Positions 1-4,947 of a stretch of DNA of 6,195 bases are shown in pieces; the first letter of the stretch is position 1; every line of letters begins with the position of its first letter. Origin of the DNA: Pseudomonadota bacterium (GTDB lineage: Bacteria > Pseudomonadota > Alphaproteobacteria > Rhizobiales > Afifellaceae); contig JAEZEK010000207.1 of the NCBI GenBank assembly GCA_023417735.1, forward strand, positions 1 through 6,195, in the 5' to 3' direction. The notes under the pieces were generated by a model. It made no database searches, was not told the DNA's origin, and saw nothing but the letters and a program-made list of their open reading frames with translations. The position numbers and the translations under genes are program-made.

Positions 1-42
1 CATCCAGTGTGGCCGTGCCGCGGATGAGGCGCTGCTGCTGGG

Positions 43-63
43 TCGCCGGATCAAGTCCGGCGA
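43..63. repeat. Short palindrome of the dispersed alphaproteobacterial intergenic type
   Basis: A perfect inverted repeat: TCGCCGGA (43-50), a five-base loop TCAAG, and TCCGGCGA (56-63). Read on the minus strand with its flanks it gives a GTCATCGCCGGACTTGATCC type core, which resembles a palindrome often found between genes in Hyphomicrobiales genomes. That identification is from memory and was not searched. It lies downstream of the minus-strand tRNA, so it could also form a 3' hairpin there, but no T-tract follows. The rest of 1-127 shows no convincing gene. Confidence 0.5.
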
Positions 64-127
64 TGACGACGGGGGGTGCGGCGACGCAGCGGGGAAGTCG
101 GCGCAGCAGAGGGCACGGCAGGGAAGA

Positions 128-202
<75 letters not shown>

Positions 203-268
203 GTTCCGGGGCGCGCGTCCATGCCACGGACGGCGCGAGCGCGCAACCGCGACGGCCGCGCGCAGGCT

Positions 269-297
269 CATATGGCGGATGACGCCGCACTTGTCAC
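269..297 (-). promoter_or_regulatory. Predicted promoter for tRNA-Thr
   Basis: On the minus strand GTGACA (complement of 292-297) and CATATG (269-274) are separated by 17 bases, a sigma-70-like arrangement. Transcription would begin near 262, giving about 60 bases of 5' leader before the mature tRNA. The -35 box overlaps that of the oppositely directed rpmI promoter. This is a prediction from hexamer match and spacing only. Confidence 0.4.
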
Positions 298-319
298 CCC
301 CCGCTCGGCCCGTTATATG
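291..319 (+). promoter_or_regulatory. Predicted promoter for the rpmI-rplT transcript
   Basis: TTGTCA (291-296) and TATATG (314-319) are separated by 17 bases. The -35 box matches TTGACA at five of six positions, and the TTATAT/TATATG stretch stands out from the GC-rich surroundings. Transcription would start near 326, exactly where a series of hairpins begins, leaving a leader of about 120 bases before rpmI. The box shares bases 292-296 with the divergent tRNA promoter. Confidence 0.5.
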
Positions 320-325
320 TCGCGC

Positions 326-425
326 GCCGGATCGCCCGGCTGACGGTCTGCCGTCAAGGGCATGCCGTGGCGATCCAGAATGCTCAGAGATGAGCCGGAT
401 GCGAGGCTCCGCCGCTGCGGAGCCT
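326..425 (+). promoter_or_regulatory. Structured 5' leader of rpmI (four hairpins)
   Basis: Four perfect inverted repeats occur in order. GCCGG/CCGGC spans 326-340 (5 bp, loop ATCGC). TGACGG/CCGTCA spans 341-356 (6 bp, loop TCTG). GCTCA/TGAGC spans 382-395 (5 bp, GAGA tetraloop of the GNRA type). AGGCTCCGC/GCGGAGCCT spans 404-425 (9 bp, loop CGCT) and is followed by TTCGC. The last stem ends 12 bases before the AGGAG ribosome binding site of rpmI. In other bacteria the rpmI-rplT leader is bound by L20 and represses its own operon, so an autoregulatory or attenuating role is plausible. I cannot match it to a known family by eye. Confidence 0.45.
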
Positions 426-448
426 TTCGCGTTGCATAGGAGAGCAGA

Positions 449-649
449 ATGCCCAAGCAGAAGACGAAGTCGGGCGCCAAGAAGCGCTTCAGGTTCACCG
501 CCACAGGCAAGGTGAAGGTCGGCCAGGCCGGCAAGCGGCACGGCATGATCAAGCGGACGACGAAGTTCGTGCGGAACGCCCGCGGCACGATGGTGCTGTC
601 GGAGCCGGATGCCGGCATCGTCAAGAAGTACATGCCGTACAACCGCTGA
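449..649 (+). CDS. rpmI: 50S ribosomal protein L35
   Basis: Encodes 66 residues, the normal length for bacterial L35, a small basic protein of the large ribosomal subunit bound to 23S rRNA. The sequence begins [14 protein letters not shown] and contains the family features: a lysine-rich start, the FTATGKVKV turn, KRHGMIKR, and a C-terminal segment ending [10 protein letters not shown]. The start ATG is preceded by AGGAGAG (438-444) at short spacing. It is the first gene of the plus-strand run and is followed after 18 bases by rplT, the classical pairing. infC, which precedes rpmI in many bacteria, is not upstream here; a divergent tRNA gene is. Expression is probably set by the promoter near 291-319 and the structured leader. 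Confidence 0.98.
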   Translation: MPKQKTKSGAKKRFRFTATGKVKVGQAGKRHGMIKRTTKFVRNARGTMVLSEPDAGIVKKYMPYNR

Positions 650-667
650 CGCCGAAGGAACCGCATC

Positions 668-1279
668 ATGGCACGTGTCAAGAGAGGCGTGACGGCTCAC
701 GCCAAGCACAAGAAGGTCCTGAAGCAGGCCAAGGGCTTCTACGGGCGCCGTTCGAACACCATCCGCATCGCCAAGCAGGCGGTCGAGCGGGCGAACCAGT
801 ACGCCTACCGCGACCGGCGCCGGCGCAAGCGGAATTTCCGCGCGCTCTGGATCCAGCGCATCAACGCGGCGGCGCGCGAGCAGGGCCTGACCTACGGCCG
901 GCTGATCGACGGCCTCCTCAAGGCCGGCGTCGAGGTGGACCGGAAGGTCCTGTCGGACCTCGCAATCCACGAGCCCGAGGCGTTCGCCGCCATCGTCGCC
1001 CAGGCCAAGGCCGCGCTCGCCTATCTCAAGGACGCCACCCCGAACGAGTTCGAGGCGGCGGTCCGGGCCTGCGCCCGGGCTGAGACGACCGGAGGGCCGC
1101 CGGCCCTCCGCTCCCCCTTCCGGGTGCGCGCCCGAACGGCGCACCCGCTTCCCGAGCGGCTCCGATGTACGGGCTCAAGGCAGACATCCTGCGCGGCTGC
1201 TGGTACGTCGCGCTCGCCAGCCGCGATCTCAAGGCGGGCGCGATCGCCGGGCGGACCATCGCCGGCGAACCGGTGGTGA
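668..1279 (+). CDS. rplT: 50S ribosomal protein L20, frame extended past the usual end
   Basis: The start [16 protein letters not shown] and the following KGFYGRR, YAYRDRR and [14 protein letters not shown] segments are unmistakable L20, an early-assembling 23S rRNA-binding protein of the large subunit that also acts as an operon repressor in some bacteria. AAGGAA (655-660) gives a good ribosome binding site. Family similarity runs to about residue 133 (EFEAAVR, near position 1066), which fits alphaproteobacterial L20 of roughly 120-135 residues. The open frame instead continues to residue 203. The extra part is Arg/Pro/Ser-rich, unlike L20, crosses two strong hairpins, and overlaps the Rieske gene by 115 bases. 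A TGA at 1081-1083 lies in the -1 frame just before the first hairpin, so a one-base deletion in 1061-1080 (real or a sequencing error) is the likely cause. The true protein probably ends near 1083. L20 identity is certain; the 3' end is not. Confidence 0.9.
   Translation: MARVKRGVTAHAKHKKVLKQAKGFYGRRSNTIRIAKQAVERANQYAYRDRRRRKRNFRALWIQRINAAAREQGLTYGRLIDGLLKAGVEVDRKVLSDLAIHEPEAFAAIVAQAKAALAYLKDATPNEFEAAVRACARAETTGGPPALRSPFRVRARTAHPLPERLRCTGSRQTSCAAAGTSRSPAAISRRARSPGGPSPANRW
1090..1110 (+). terminator. Hairpin after the expected rplT end
   Basis: CGGAGGGCC (1090-1098), loop GCC and GGCCCTCCG (1102-1110) form a perfect 9-bp GC-rich stem. CTCCCCCTTCC follows, which is pyrimidine-rich but has no real T run. 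It begins six bases after the off-frame TGA at 1081-1083, the usual place for a transcription terminator or 3'-end stabiliser. It may only partly terminate. Confidence 0.5.
1121..1147 (+). terminator. Second hairpin between rplT and the Rieske gene
   Basis: CGGGTGCGC (1121-1129) and GCGCACCCG (1139-1147) form a perfect 9-bp stem with a nine-base loop, followed by CTTCCC. It ends 17 bases before the Rieske start codon. It could be the second of two tandem terminators, or a leader structure of the oxygenase gene. The T content downstream is low, so the termination call is tentative. Confidence 0.4.
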
Positions 1280-2229
1280 TCGGCCGCGGCGCCGACGGCG
1301 CGGTCTTCGCGCTCCGCGACACCTGCCCCCATCGCGGCATCCCGCTCCGCTACGGCCGGATGATCGCCGCCGACACGATCGAATGCTGCTACCACGGCTG
1401 GCAGTTCGGCACCGACGGCGTCTGCCGGGCCATTCCGAGCCTGCGCCAGGGGCAGCAGATCGAGCTCGGCAAGATCCGCTGCATCACCTATCCCGCCGTC
1501 GAGCGCTACGGCGCCGTCTGGGTCTATCTCGCCCGCAAGGACGAAGCGCCGGCGGAGGGGTTCGCGCCGGAGCCGCCGGTGCTGCCGGAACTCGCCTTCG
1601 CCGACCGCCCGCAGGCGACCGTCTCCATGGAGTTCCCGAACTCCGTCGACCAGGCCGTGTTCGGCACGATGGACCCCTCCCACGTCGCCTTCGTCCACAC
1701 CTCGCGCTGGTACCGCAAGGAGGCGCGGGTGATGCGCGACAAGGAGAAGTCGTTCGAGCCGGACGGCTACGGCTTCCGTATGCAGCGCCACACGCTGCCG
1801 AACCAGAACGTGCTCTACCAGCGCCTGCTCGGCGAGGGCGTCACGAGCGAGATCGACTACCAGTTGCCCGGCTACCGGGTCGAGCACATCAAGGGCGGCC
1901 GGAACTGGATCGTCGGCCTCACTGCGCTCACCCCGGTCGGCGAGGACACGACCGTCCTCCACCAGATGTTCTACACCTCGCTCGGCTGGGTCGCGCCGCT
2001 CGGCCGCATCTTCGAGCATTTCACCAAGGTGTTCCTGCGCCAGGACTGGGACGTCGCCGCCAAGCAGCGCGAGGGGCTCGTCAGCGATCCCCGCATCATG
2101 CTCATCAACGATTCCGACACGCAGGCGCGCTGGTGGATGCGCCTCAAGCACGAATGGACGACGGCGCAGGCGGAGGGCCGGGCCTTCGCCAATCCGCTGC
2201 GCCCGCAGACGCTGCGCTTCAGGAGCTGA
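1165..2229 (+). CDS. Rieske [2Fe-2S] non-heme iron oxygenase, alpha subunit
   Basis: Encodes 354 residues, typical for single-component-type oxygenase subunits of the VanA/PaO-like group. The N-terminal Rieske domain (about 10-120) holds C54-P-H56 and C74-C75-Y76-H77, so C54, H56, C74 and H77 can bind the 2Fe-2S cluster. The catalytic domain carries D170-P-S-H173-x4-H178. D170 would be the residue bridging the two metal sites, H173 and H178 would bind the mononuclear iron, and an Asp in QDWD (D294 or D296) is the likely third ligand. Such enzymes use O2 and electrons from a reductase or ferredoxin to hydroxylate or demethylate ring compounds. No reductase gene lies in the window and the substrate is unknown. 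The start [16 protein letters not shown] resembles the family N-terminus; upstream there is only a weak GAGCGG site. It overlaps the extended rplT frame by 115 bases but not the probable true rplT. Confidence 0.9.
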   Translation: MYGLKADILRGCWYVALASRDLKAGAIAGRTIAGEPVVIGRGADGAVFALRDTCPHRGIPLRYGRMIAADTIECCYHGWQFGTDGVCRAIPSLRQGQQIELGKIRCITYPAVERYGAVWVYLARKDEAPAEGFAPEPPVLPELAFADRPQATVSMEFPNSVDQAVFGTMDPSHVAFVHTSRWYRKEARVMRDKEKSFEPDGYGFRMQRHTLPNQNVLYQRLLGEGVTSEIDYQLPGYRVEHIKGGRNWIVGLTALTPVGEDTTVLHQMFYTSLGWVAPLGRIFEHFTKVFLRQDWDVAAKQREGLVSDPRIMLINDSDTQARWWMRLKHEWTTAQAEGRAFANPLRPQTLRFRS

Positions 2230-2460
2230 ACCGGCCGGCGCGCGCGGAACGTGGCGGGCGGCGATCCCAGGGACGGCGCCTGCGCCGTGGCAGCGGCCAC
2301 CGGATGCCCGGGCCGAGGCCGACAGGACGACAGAGCGCGCGCTGGGCGGCGCAGCACATCGCGGCCCGAAACGGGCGTCTCCGATCCCGCCAGCCTCTGG
2401 CACTGCCGGTCCGCCTTCGGTAGAAGGCGCCGACGAAACCAGCCTTCCCGAAGCGTGCGA
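2230..2460 (+). promoter_or_regulatory. Gap and pheS leader with possible alternative hairpins
   Basis: No convincing gene lies here. ACGGCGC/GCGCCGT (2273-2288) is a perfect 7-bp stem with a two-base loop 43 bases after the Rieske stop, possibly a weak terminator. CGCCTTC (2412-2418), loop GGTA and GAAGGCG (2423-2429) form a perfect 7-bp hairpin. GAAGGC (2423-2428) could instead pair with GCCTTC (2442-2447), which abuts the GAAGCG (2450-2455) that serves as a weak ribosome binding site. The two pairings exclude each other. No Phe-rich leader peptide was found, and no clear promoter hexamers stand out. Confidence 0.3.
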
Positions 2461-3543
2461 ATGACCCAAGACCTCGACAGCCTCGAACACGAGATCAACG
2501 CCGCGCTCGCCGGCGCCTCCGACGAGCGCGCGCTGGAGGCCGTGCGGGTCGCCGCGCTCGGCAAGAAGGGCTCCGTCTCCGAGAAGCTGAAGGGGCTCGG
2601 CACGATGAGCCCCGAGGAGCGCAAGGTCGCCGGGCCGGCTCTGAACGACCTCAAGACCCGAATCGGCGAGGCGATCGAGCGCCGGCGGGCCGAGCTGAAG
2701 GAGGCCGCACTCGCCGAACGGCTGCGCACCGAGACGCTCGACGTCACGCTGCCCGCCCGCTTCGAGCCCGCCGGCACCATCCATCCGGTCACCCAGGTCA
2801 TGGAGGAGGTGATCGCGATCTTCGCCGACATGGGCTTCTCCGTCGCCGAAGGACCGCACATCGAGACCGACTGGTACAATTTCGGCGCGCTCAACATCCC
2901 GCCGGAGCACCCGGCCCGGCAGGAGCACGACACGTTCTACTTCCATCCGAAGCCGCATTCGAACGAGCGGATGGTGCTCAGGACGCACACCTCGCCGGTC
3001 CAGATCCGGACGATGGAGGAGGCCGAGCCGCCGATCCGCATCATCGCGCCGGGGCGGACCTTCCGCTCCGATTCCGACCAGACGCACACGCCCATGTTCC
3101 ACCAGGTGGAGGGCCTCGTCATCGACGAGACCACCCATCTCGGCCATCTGAAGGGGACGCTCGAGGCCTTCTGCAAGGCGTTCTTCGAGGTGGACGCGGT
3201 GAAGATGCGCTTCCGGCCGTCCCATTTCCCCTTCACCGAGCCCTCGATGGAAGTCGACATCGGCTGCTCGTGGGACAAGGGCGAGCTGAAGATCGGGGTC
3301 GGCGACAGCTGGCTGGAGATCCTCGGCTCCGGCATGGTCCATCCCAACGTGATCCGCGCCGGCGGTCTCGACCCGGAGCGCTACCAGGGCTTCGCCTTCG
3401 GCATGGGCATCGACCGCATCGCGATGCTGAAGTACGGCATCCCGGATCTCCGCGCCTTCTTCGAGGCGGATCTGCGCTGGCTGCGCCATTACGGCTTCCC
3501 GGCGCTCGCCATGCCGAGCCTCGCCGAGGGCCTGAGCGTCTGA
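2461..3543 (+). CDS. pheS: Phenylalanine--tRNA ligase, alpha subunit
   Basis: Encodes 360 residues, the usual length in alphaproteobacteria. PheS forms an alpha2-beta2 enzyme with PheT in the cytoplasm and charges tRNA-Phe with phenylalanine using ATP; PheS carries the class II catalytic core. Residues 1-90 are the charged, helical N-terminal coiled-coil region. From T106 ([12 protein letters not shown]) the core begins with motif 1. Motif 2 starts at R199 ([20 protein letters not shown]), and motif 3 includes [13 protein letters not shown] from G310 to about M322. The start at 2461 matches the family N-terminus ([12 protein letters not shown]). An in-frame GTG at 2251 would add 70 residues of low-complexity Arg/Gly-rich sequence and is rejected. 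pheT, usually the next gene, is not directly downstream: an SDR gene follows after a strong terminator-like hairpin, so the partner must lie elsewhere. Confidence 0.98.
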   Translation: MTQDLDSLEHEINAALAGASDERALEAVRVAALGKKGSVSEKLKGLGTMSPEERKVAGPALNDLKTRIGEAIERRRAELKEAALAERLRTETLDVTLPARFEPAGTIHPVTQVMEEVIAIFADMGFSVAEGPHIETDWYNFGALNIPPEHPARQEHDTFYFHPKPHSNERMVLRTHTSPVQIRTMEEAEPPIRIIAPGRTFRSDSDQTHTPMFHQVEGLVIDETTHLGHLKGTLEAFCKAFFEVDAVKMRFRPSHFPFTEPSMEVDIGCSWDKGELKIGVGDSWLEILGSGMVHPNVIRAGGLDPERYQGFAFGMGIDRIAMLKYGIPDLRAFFEADLRWLRHYGFPALAMPSLAEGLSV

Positions 3544-3592
3544 CGACCCTGACGGGGAGCGCCGCGCGCGCGCCCCATGCCAGGTCGAGGCG

Positions 3593-3618
3593 TGCGCCGC
3601 CGCGGTCGCGGCGGCGCA
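3593..3618 (+). terminator. Strong hairpin after pheS
   Basis: TGCGCCGCCGC (3593-3603), loop GGTC and GCGGCGGCGCA (3608-3618) form a perfect 11-bp GC-rich stem followed by TCGTCTTGCG. It sits 50 bases after the pheS stop and before the SDR gene. The T-tract is weak, but the stem strength and position suit a terminator, which would separate SDR transcription from pheS. Further down, GTCA (3633-3636) and TGAC (3643-3646) make a small inverted repeat that could be an operator or chance. No clear SDR promoter is visible. Confidence 0.6.
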
Positions 3619-3702
3619 TCGTCTTGCGCCGTGTCAAACTGCTGACCCATCTCGCCGGCTAGGGTGCCTCCGCATCGGATGGACACGAACGGAGGCGAAT
3701 GG

Positions 3703-4479
3703 ATGAGAAGGGTCGAGGGCAAGGTCGCGATCATCACCGGCGGGGCGATGGGCATCGGCGAGGCGGCCGCACGGATGCTGGCGCGCGAAGGCGCGAGCGT
3801 CGTCATTACCGACATCAAGGACGCCGAGGGCGAGCGCGCGGCGCGTGCGATCGCCGAGGAGGGCGGCGCTGCGATCTACCTCAGCCACGACGTCGCGGAC
3901 GAGGCGGCCTGGGAGCGCGTGGTCGCCGCCGCGCTCGACCGCTTCGGCAAGCTCGACGTCCTCGTCAACAATGCCGGCGTCGGCTGGGGCGGGGCGCCGG
4001 AGGAGGAGACGCTCGAGCGCTGGCGCAAGCTCATGAGCATCAATCTCGACGGCGTCTTCCTCGGCACCAAGCACGCCATCCTCGCCATGAAGCGGAAGGC
4101 GGAGCCCGGCGGCTCCATCATCAACCTGTCCTCGATCGAGGGGCTGGTCGGCGACCCGAATCTCGGCGCCTACAACGCGTCGAAGGGCGGTGTGCGGCTC
4201 TACACGAAGTCGGTCGCGCTCTATTGCGCGAAGGCCGGCCTGAAGATCCGCGTGAACTCCGTCCATCCCGGCTACATCTGGACGCCCATGGTGGAGAACT
4301 ATCTCCGCGAGAGCGGCGACCTGGAAGAGGGCCGCGCCGCGCTCAACGCCCTGCATCCGGTCGGCCATGTCGGCGAGCCGGACGACATCGCCTACGGCAT
4401 CCTCTACCTCGCCTCGGACGAATCGAAGTTCGTGACCGGCACCGAGCTCGTCATCGACGGCGGCTACACGGCGCAGTAG
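3703..4479 (+). CDS. SDR family NAD(P)-dependent oxidoreductase
   Basis: Encodes 258 residues, the standard size of classical short-chain dehydrogenases, which interconvert alcohols and ketones with a nicotinamide cofactor. T12-G-G-A-M-G-I-G19 is the TGxxxGxG dinucleotide-binding motif. D37 at the end of the second strand suggests NAD preference over NADP. N89-N-A-G92 is the NNAG motif. The catalytic set is N114, S144, Y157 and K161 (YNASK). The C-terminus VTGTELVIDGGYTAQ is family-typical. Overall it resembles the cyclopentanol/hydroxysteroid dehydrogenase branch, but substrate cannot be assigned. The start at 3703 is chosen because GGAGG (3691-3695) lies seven bases upstream and MRRVEGKVAIITGG fits the family; the frame stays open back to a GTG at 3664 and an ATG at 3679. 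It is convergent with the small minus-strand gene downstream. Confidence 0.93.
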   Translation: MRRVEGKVAIITGGAMGIGEAAARMLAREGASVVITDIKDAEGERAARAIAEEGGAAIYLSHDVADEAAWERVVAAALDRFGKLDVLVNNAGVGWGGAPEEETLERWRKLMSINLDGVFLGTKHAILAMKRKAEPGGSIINLSSIEGLVGDPNLGAYNASKGGVRLYTKSVALYCAKAGLKIRVNSVHPGYIWTPMVENYLRESGDLEEGRAALNALHPVGHVGEPDDIAYGILYLASDESKFVTGTELVIDGGYTAQ

Positions 4480-4501
4480 CGCGCCCGAGCCTCCTCCGCC
4501 C

Positions 4502-4528
4502 GCGGCCCGGCGATTCCCCGCCGGCCGC
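4502..4528. terminator. Candidate shared terminator between convergent genes
   Basis: GCGGCC (4502-4507), a bulged C, and GGCG (4509-4512) pair with CGCC (4519-4522) and GGCCGC (4523-4528), leaving loop ATTCCC. This 10-bp stem lies 22 bases after the SDR stop and 16 bases beyond the stop of the minus-strand small gene, so it could serve both strands. Neither side has a T run; confidence is limited by the high GC background. Confidence 0.4.
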
Positions 4529-4544
4529 ATGCGGGCCGTTCCGT

Positions 4545-4754
4545 TCAGATGATGGGAAGCTGCGCCTCGACGCCGCGCCGGATCGACTCGGCCAGAAGCT
4601 GGTTGGTCAGGTCCCGGCGCCGGGCGTGGAACGCATCCTCGCCCAGGACGTCGCGCAGCCGCTTCAGCGCTTCGCCGATGTCGAGCTGGCTGTCGCAGGC
4701 CTGGGCCTCCAACACGATGCGCCGGACTTCGGATCTGAATGCCGTGCGGACCAT
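4545..4754 (-). CDS. Small hypothetical protein (69 residues)
   Basis: I do not recognise the family. The protein starts MVRTAFRSEVRRIVLEAQAC and ends RRGVEAQLPII. It is charged, rich in Arg, Glu, Leu and Ala, with no signal peptide or membrane segment, and looks largely alpha-helical with a possible amphipathic helix around residues 25-40 (IGEALKRLRDVLGED). It is supported as a real gene by a consensus ribosome binding site AAGGAG just before its ATG (complement of about 4759-4764), by strongly GC-rich third codon positions, and by filling a space that no other gene uses. It is convergent with the SDR gene and divergent from the acyl-CoA dehydrogenase gene, with a shared 193-bp upstream region. 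The same frame is open back to 5234, but that part is antisense to the dehydrogenase and lacks such a start. A regulatory or accessory role is possible but unproven. Confidence 0.7.
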   Translation of the reverse strand: MVRTAFRSEVRRIVLEAQACDSQLDIGEALKRLRDVLGEDAFHARRRDLTNQLLAESIRRGVEAQLPII

Positions 4755-4778
4755 GGTGCTCCTTTCGGCTCGGCCTTC

Positions 4779-4845
4779 GTCCGGTTCGCTTTCGCGAGCC
4801 GATGGAGTGCCATTCTGGGACGCGGTCCCTGAACCGGACCTGAAC
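4779..4845. promoter_or_regulatory. Repeat-bearing divergent regulatory region (candidate operators)
   Basis: Within the 193-bp gap (4755-4947) between the small minus-strand gene and the acyl-CoA dehydrogenase gene, GTCCGGTTC (4779-4787) recurs as its exact complement GAACCGGAC (4831-4839). The centres are 52 bp apart, about five helical turns. CCTGAAC also occurs twice as a direct repeat (4828-4834 and 4839-4845) with an 11-bp period. Paired sites of this kind suit a transcription factor that controls one or both genes. A weak promoter guess for the dehydrogenase is TTGTTC (4887-4892), 17 bases, CAGCAT (4910-4915). GGCGGG/CCCGCC (4904-4921) forms a 6-bp hairpin just before its ribosome binding site. 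Confidence 0.35.
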
Positions 4846-4947
4846 GGGCGGATCGGCGGCGCGTCAGCGGCGCCGGGCATGCCTGCTTGTTCTCGGCCGT
4901 CCCGGCGGGCAGCATCCCGCCCCGGCAACAATGGGAGGAAAACGCAG

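Noticed and set aside
1061..1083. Programmed -1 ribosomal frameshift to reach the TGA of rplT
   Set aside because: A -1 slip would reach the stop, but no X XXY YYZ slippery heptamer is present in the zero frame, and L20 is not known to use one. A one-base deletion is simpler.
2251..2460. In-frame GTG start giving pheS a 70-residue N-terminal extension
   Set aside because: The extension is Arg/Gly-rich with no PheS similarity, and the family N-terminus begins at ATG 2461.
1021..3489. A long minus-strand open frame of 822 codons opposite the Rieske gene and pheS
   Set aside because: It is antisense to two clearly homologous genes. High GC at third positions removes stops on the opposite strand, and the translation has no recognisable domain.
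3699..4832. Overlapping plus-strand frame starting at ATG 3699 near the SDR gene
   Set aside because: The translation is a low-complexity Arg/Gly/His-rich shadow of the SDR gene. The SDR motifs are all in the frame that begins at 3703.
4549..4947. Upstream in-frame start giving the acyl-CoA dehydrogenase 133 extra residues
   Set aside because: The added part is antisense to the small gene and unlike the family, while ATG 4948 has a strong GGGAGGA site at good spacing.
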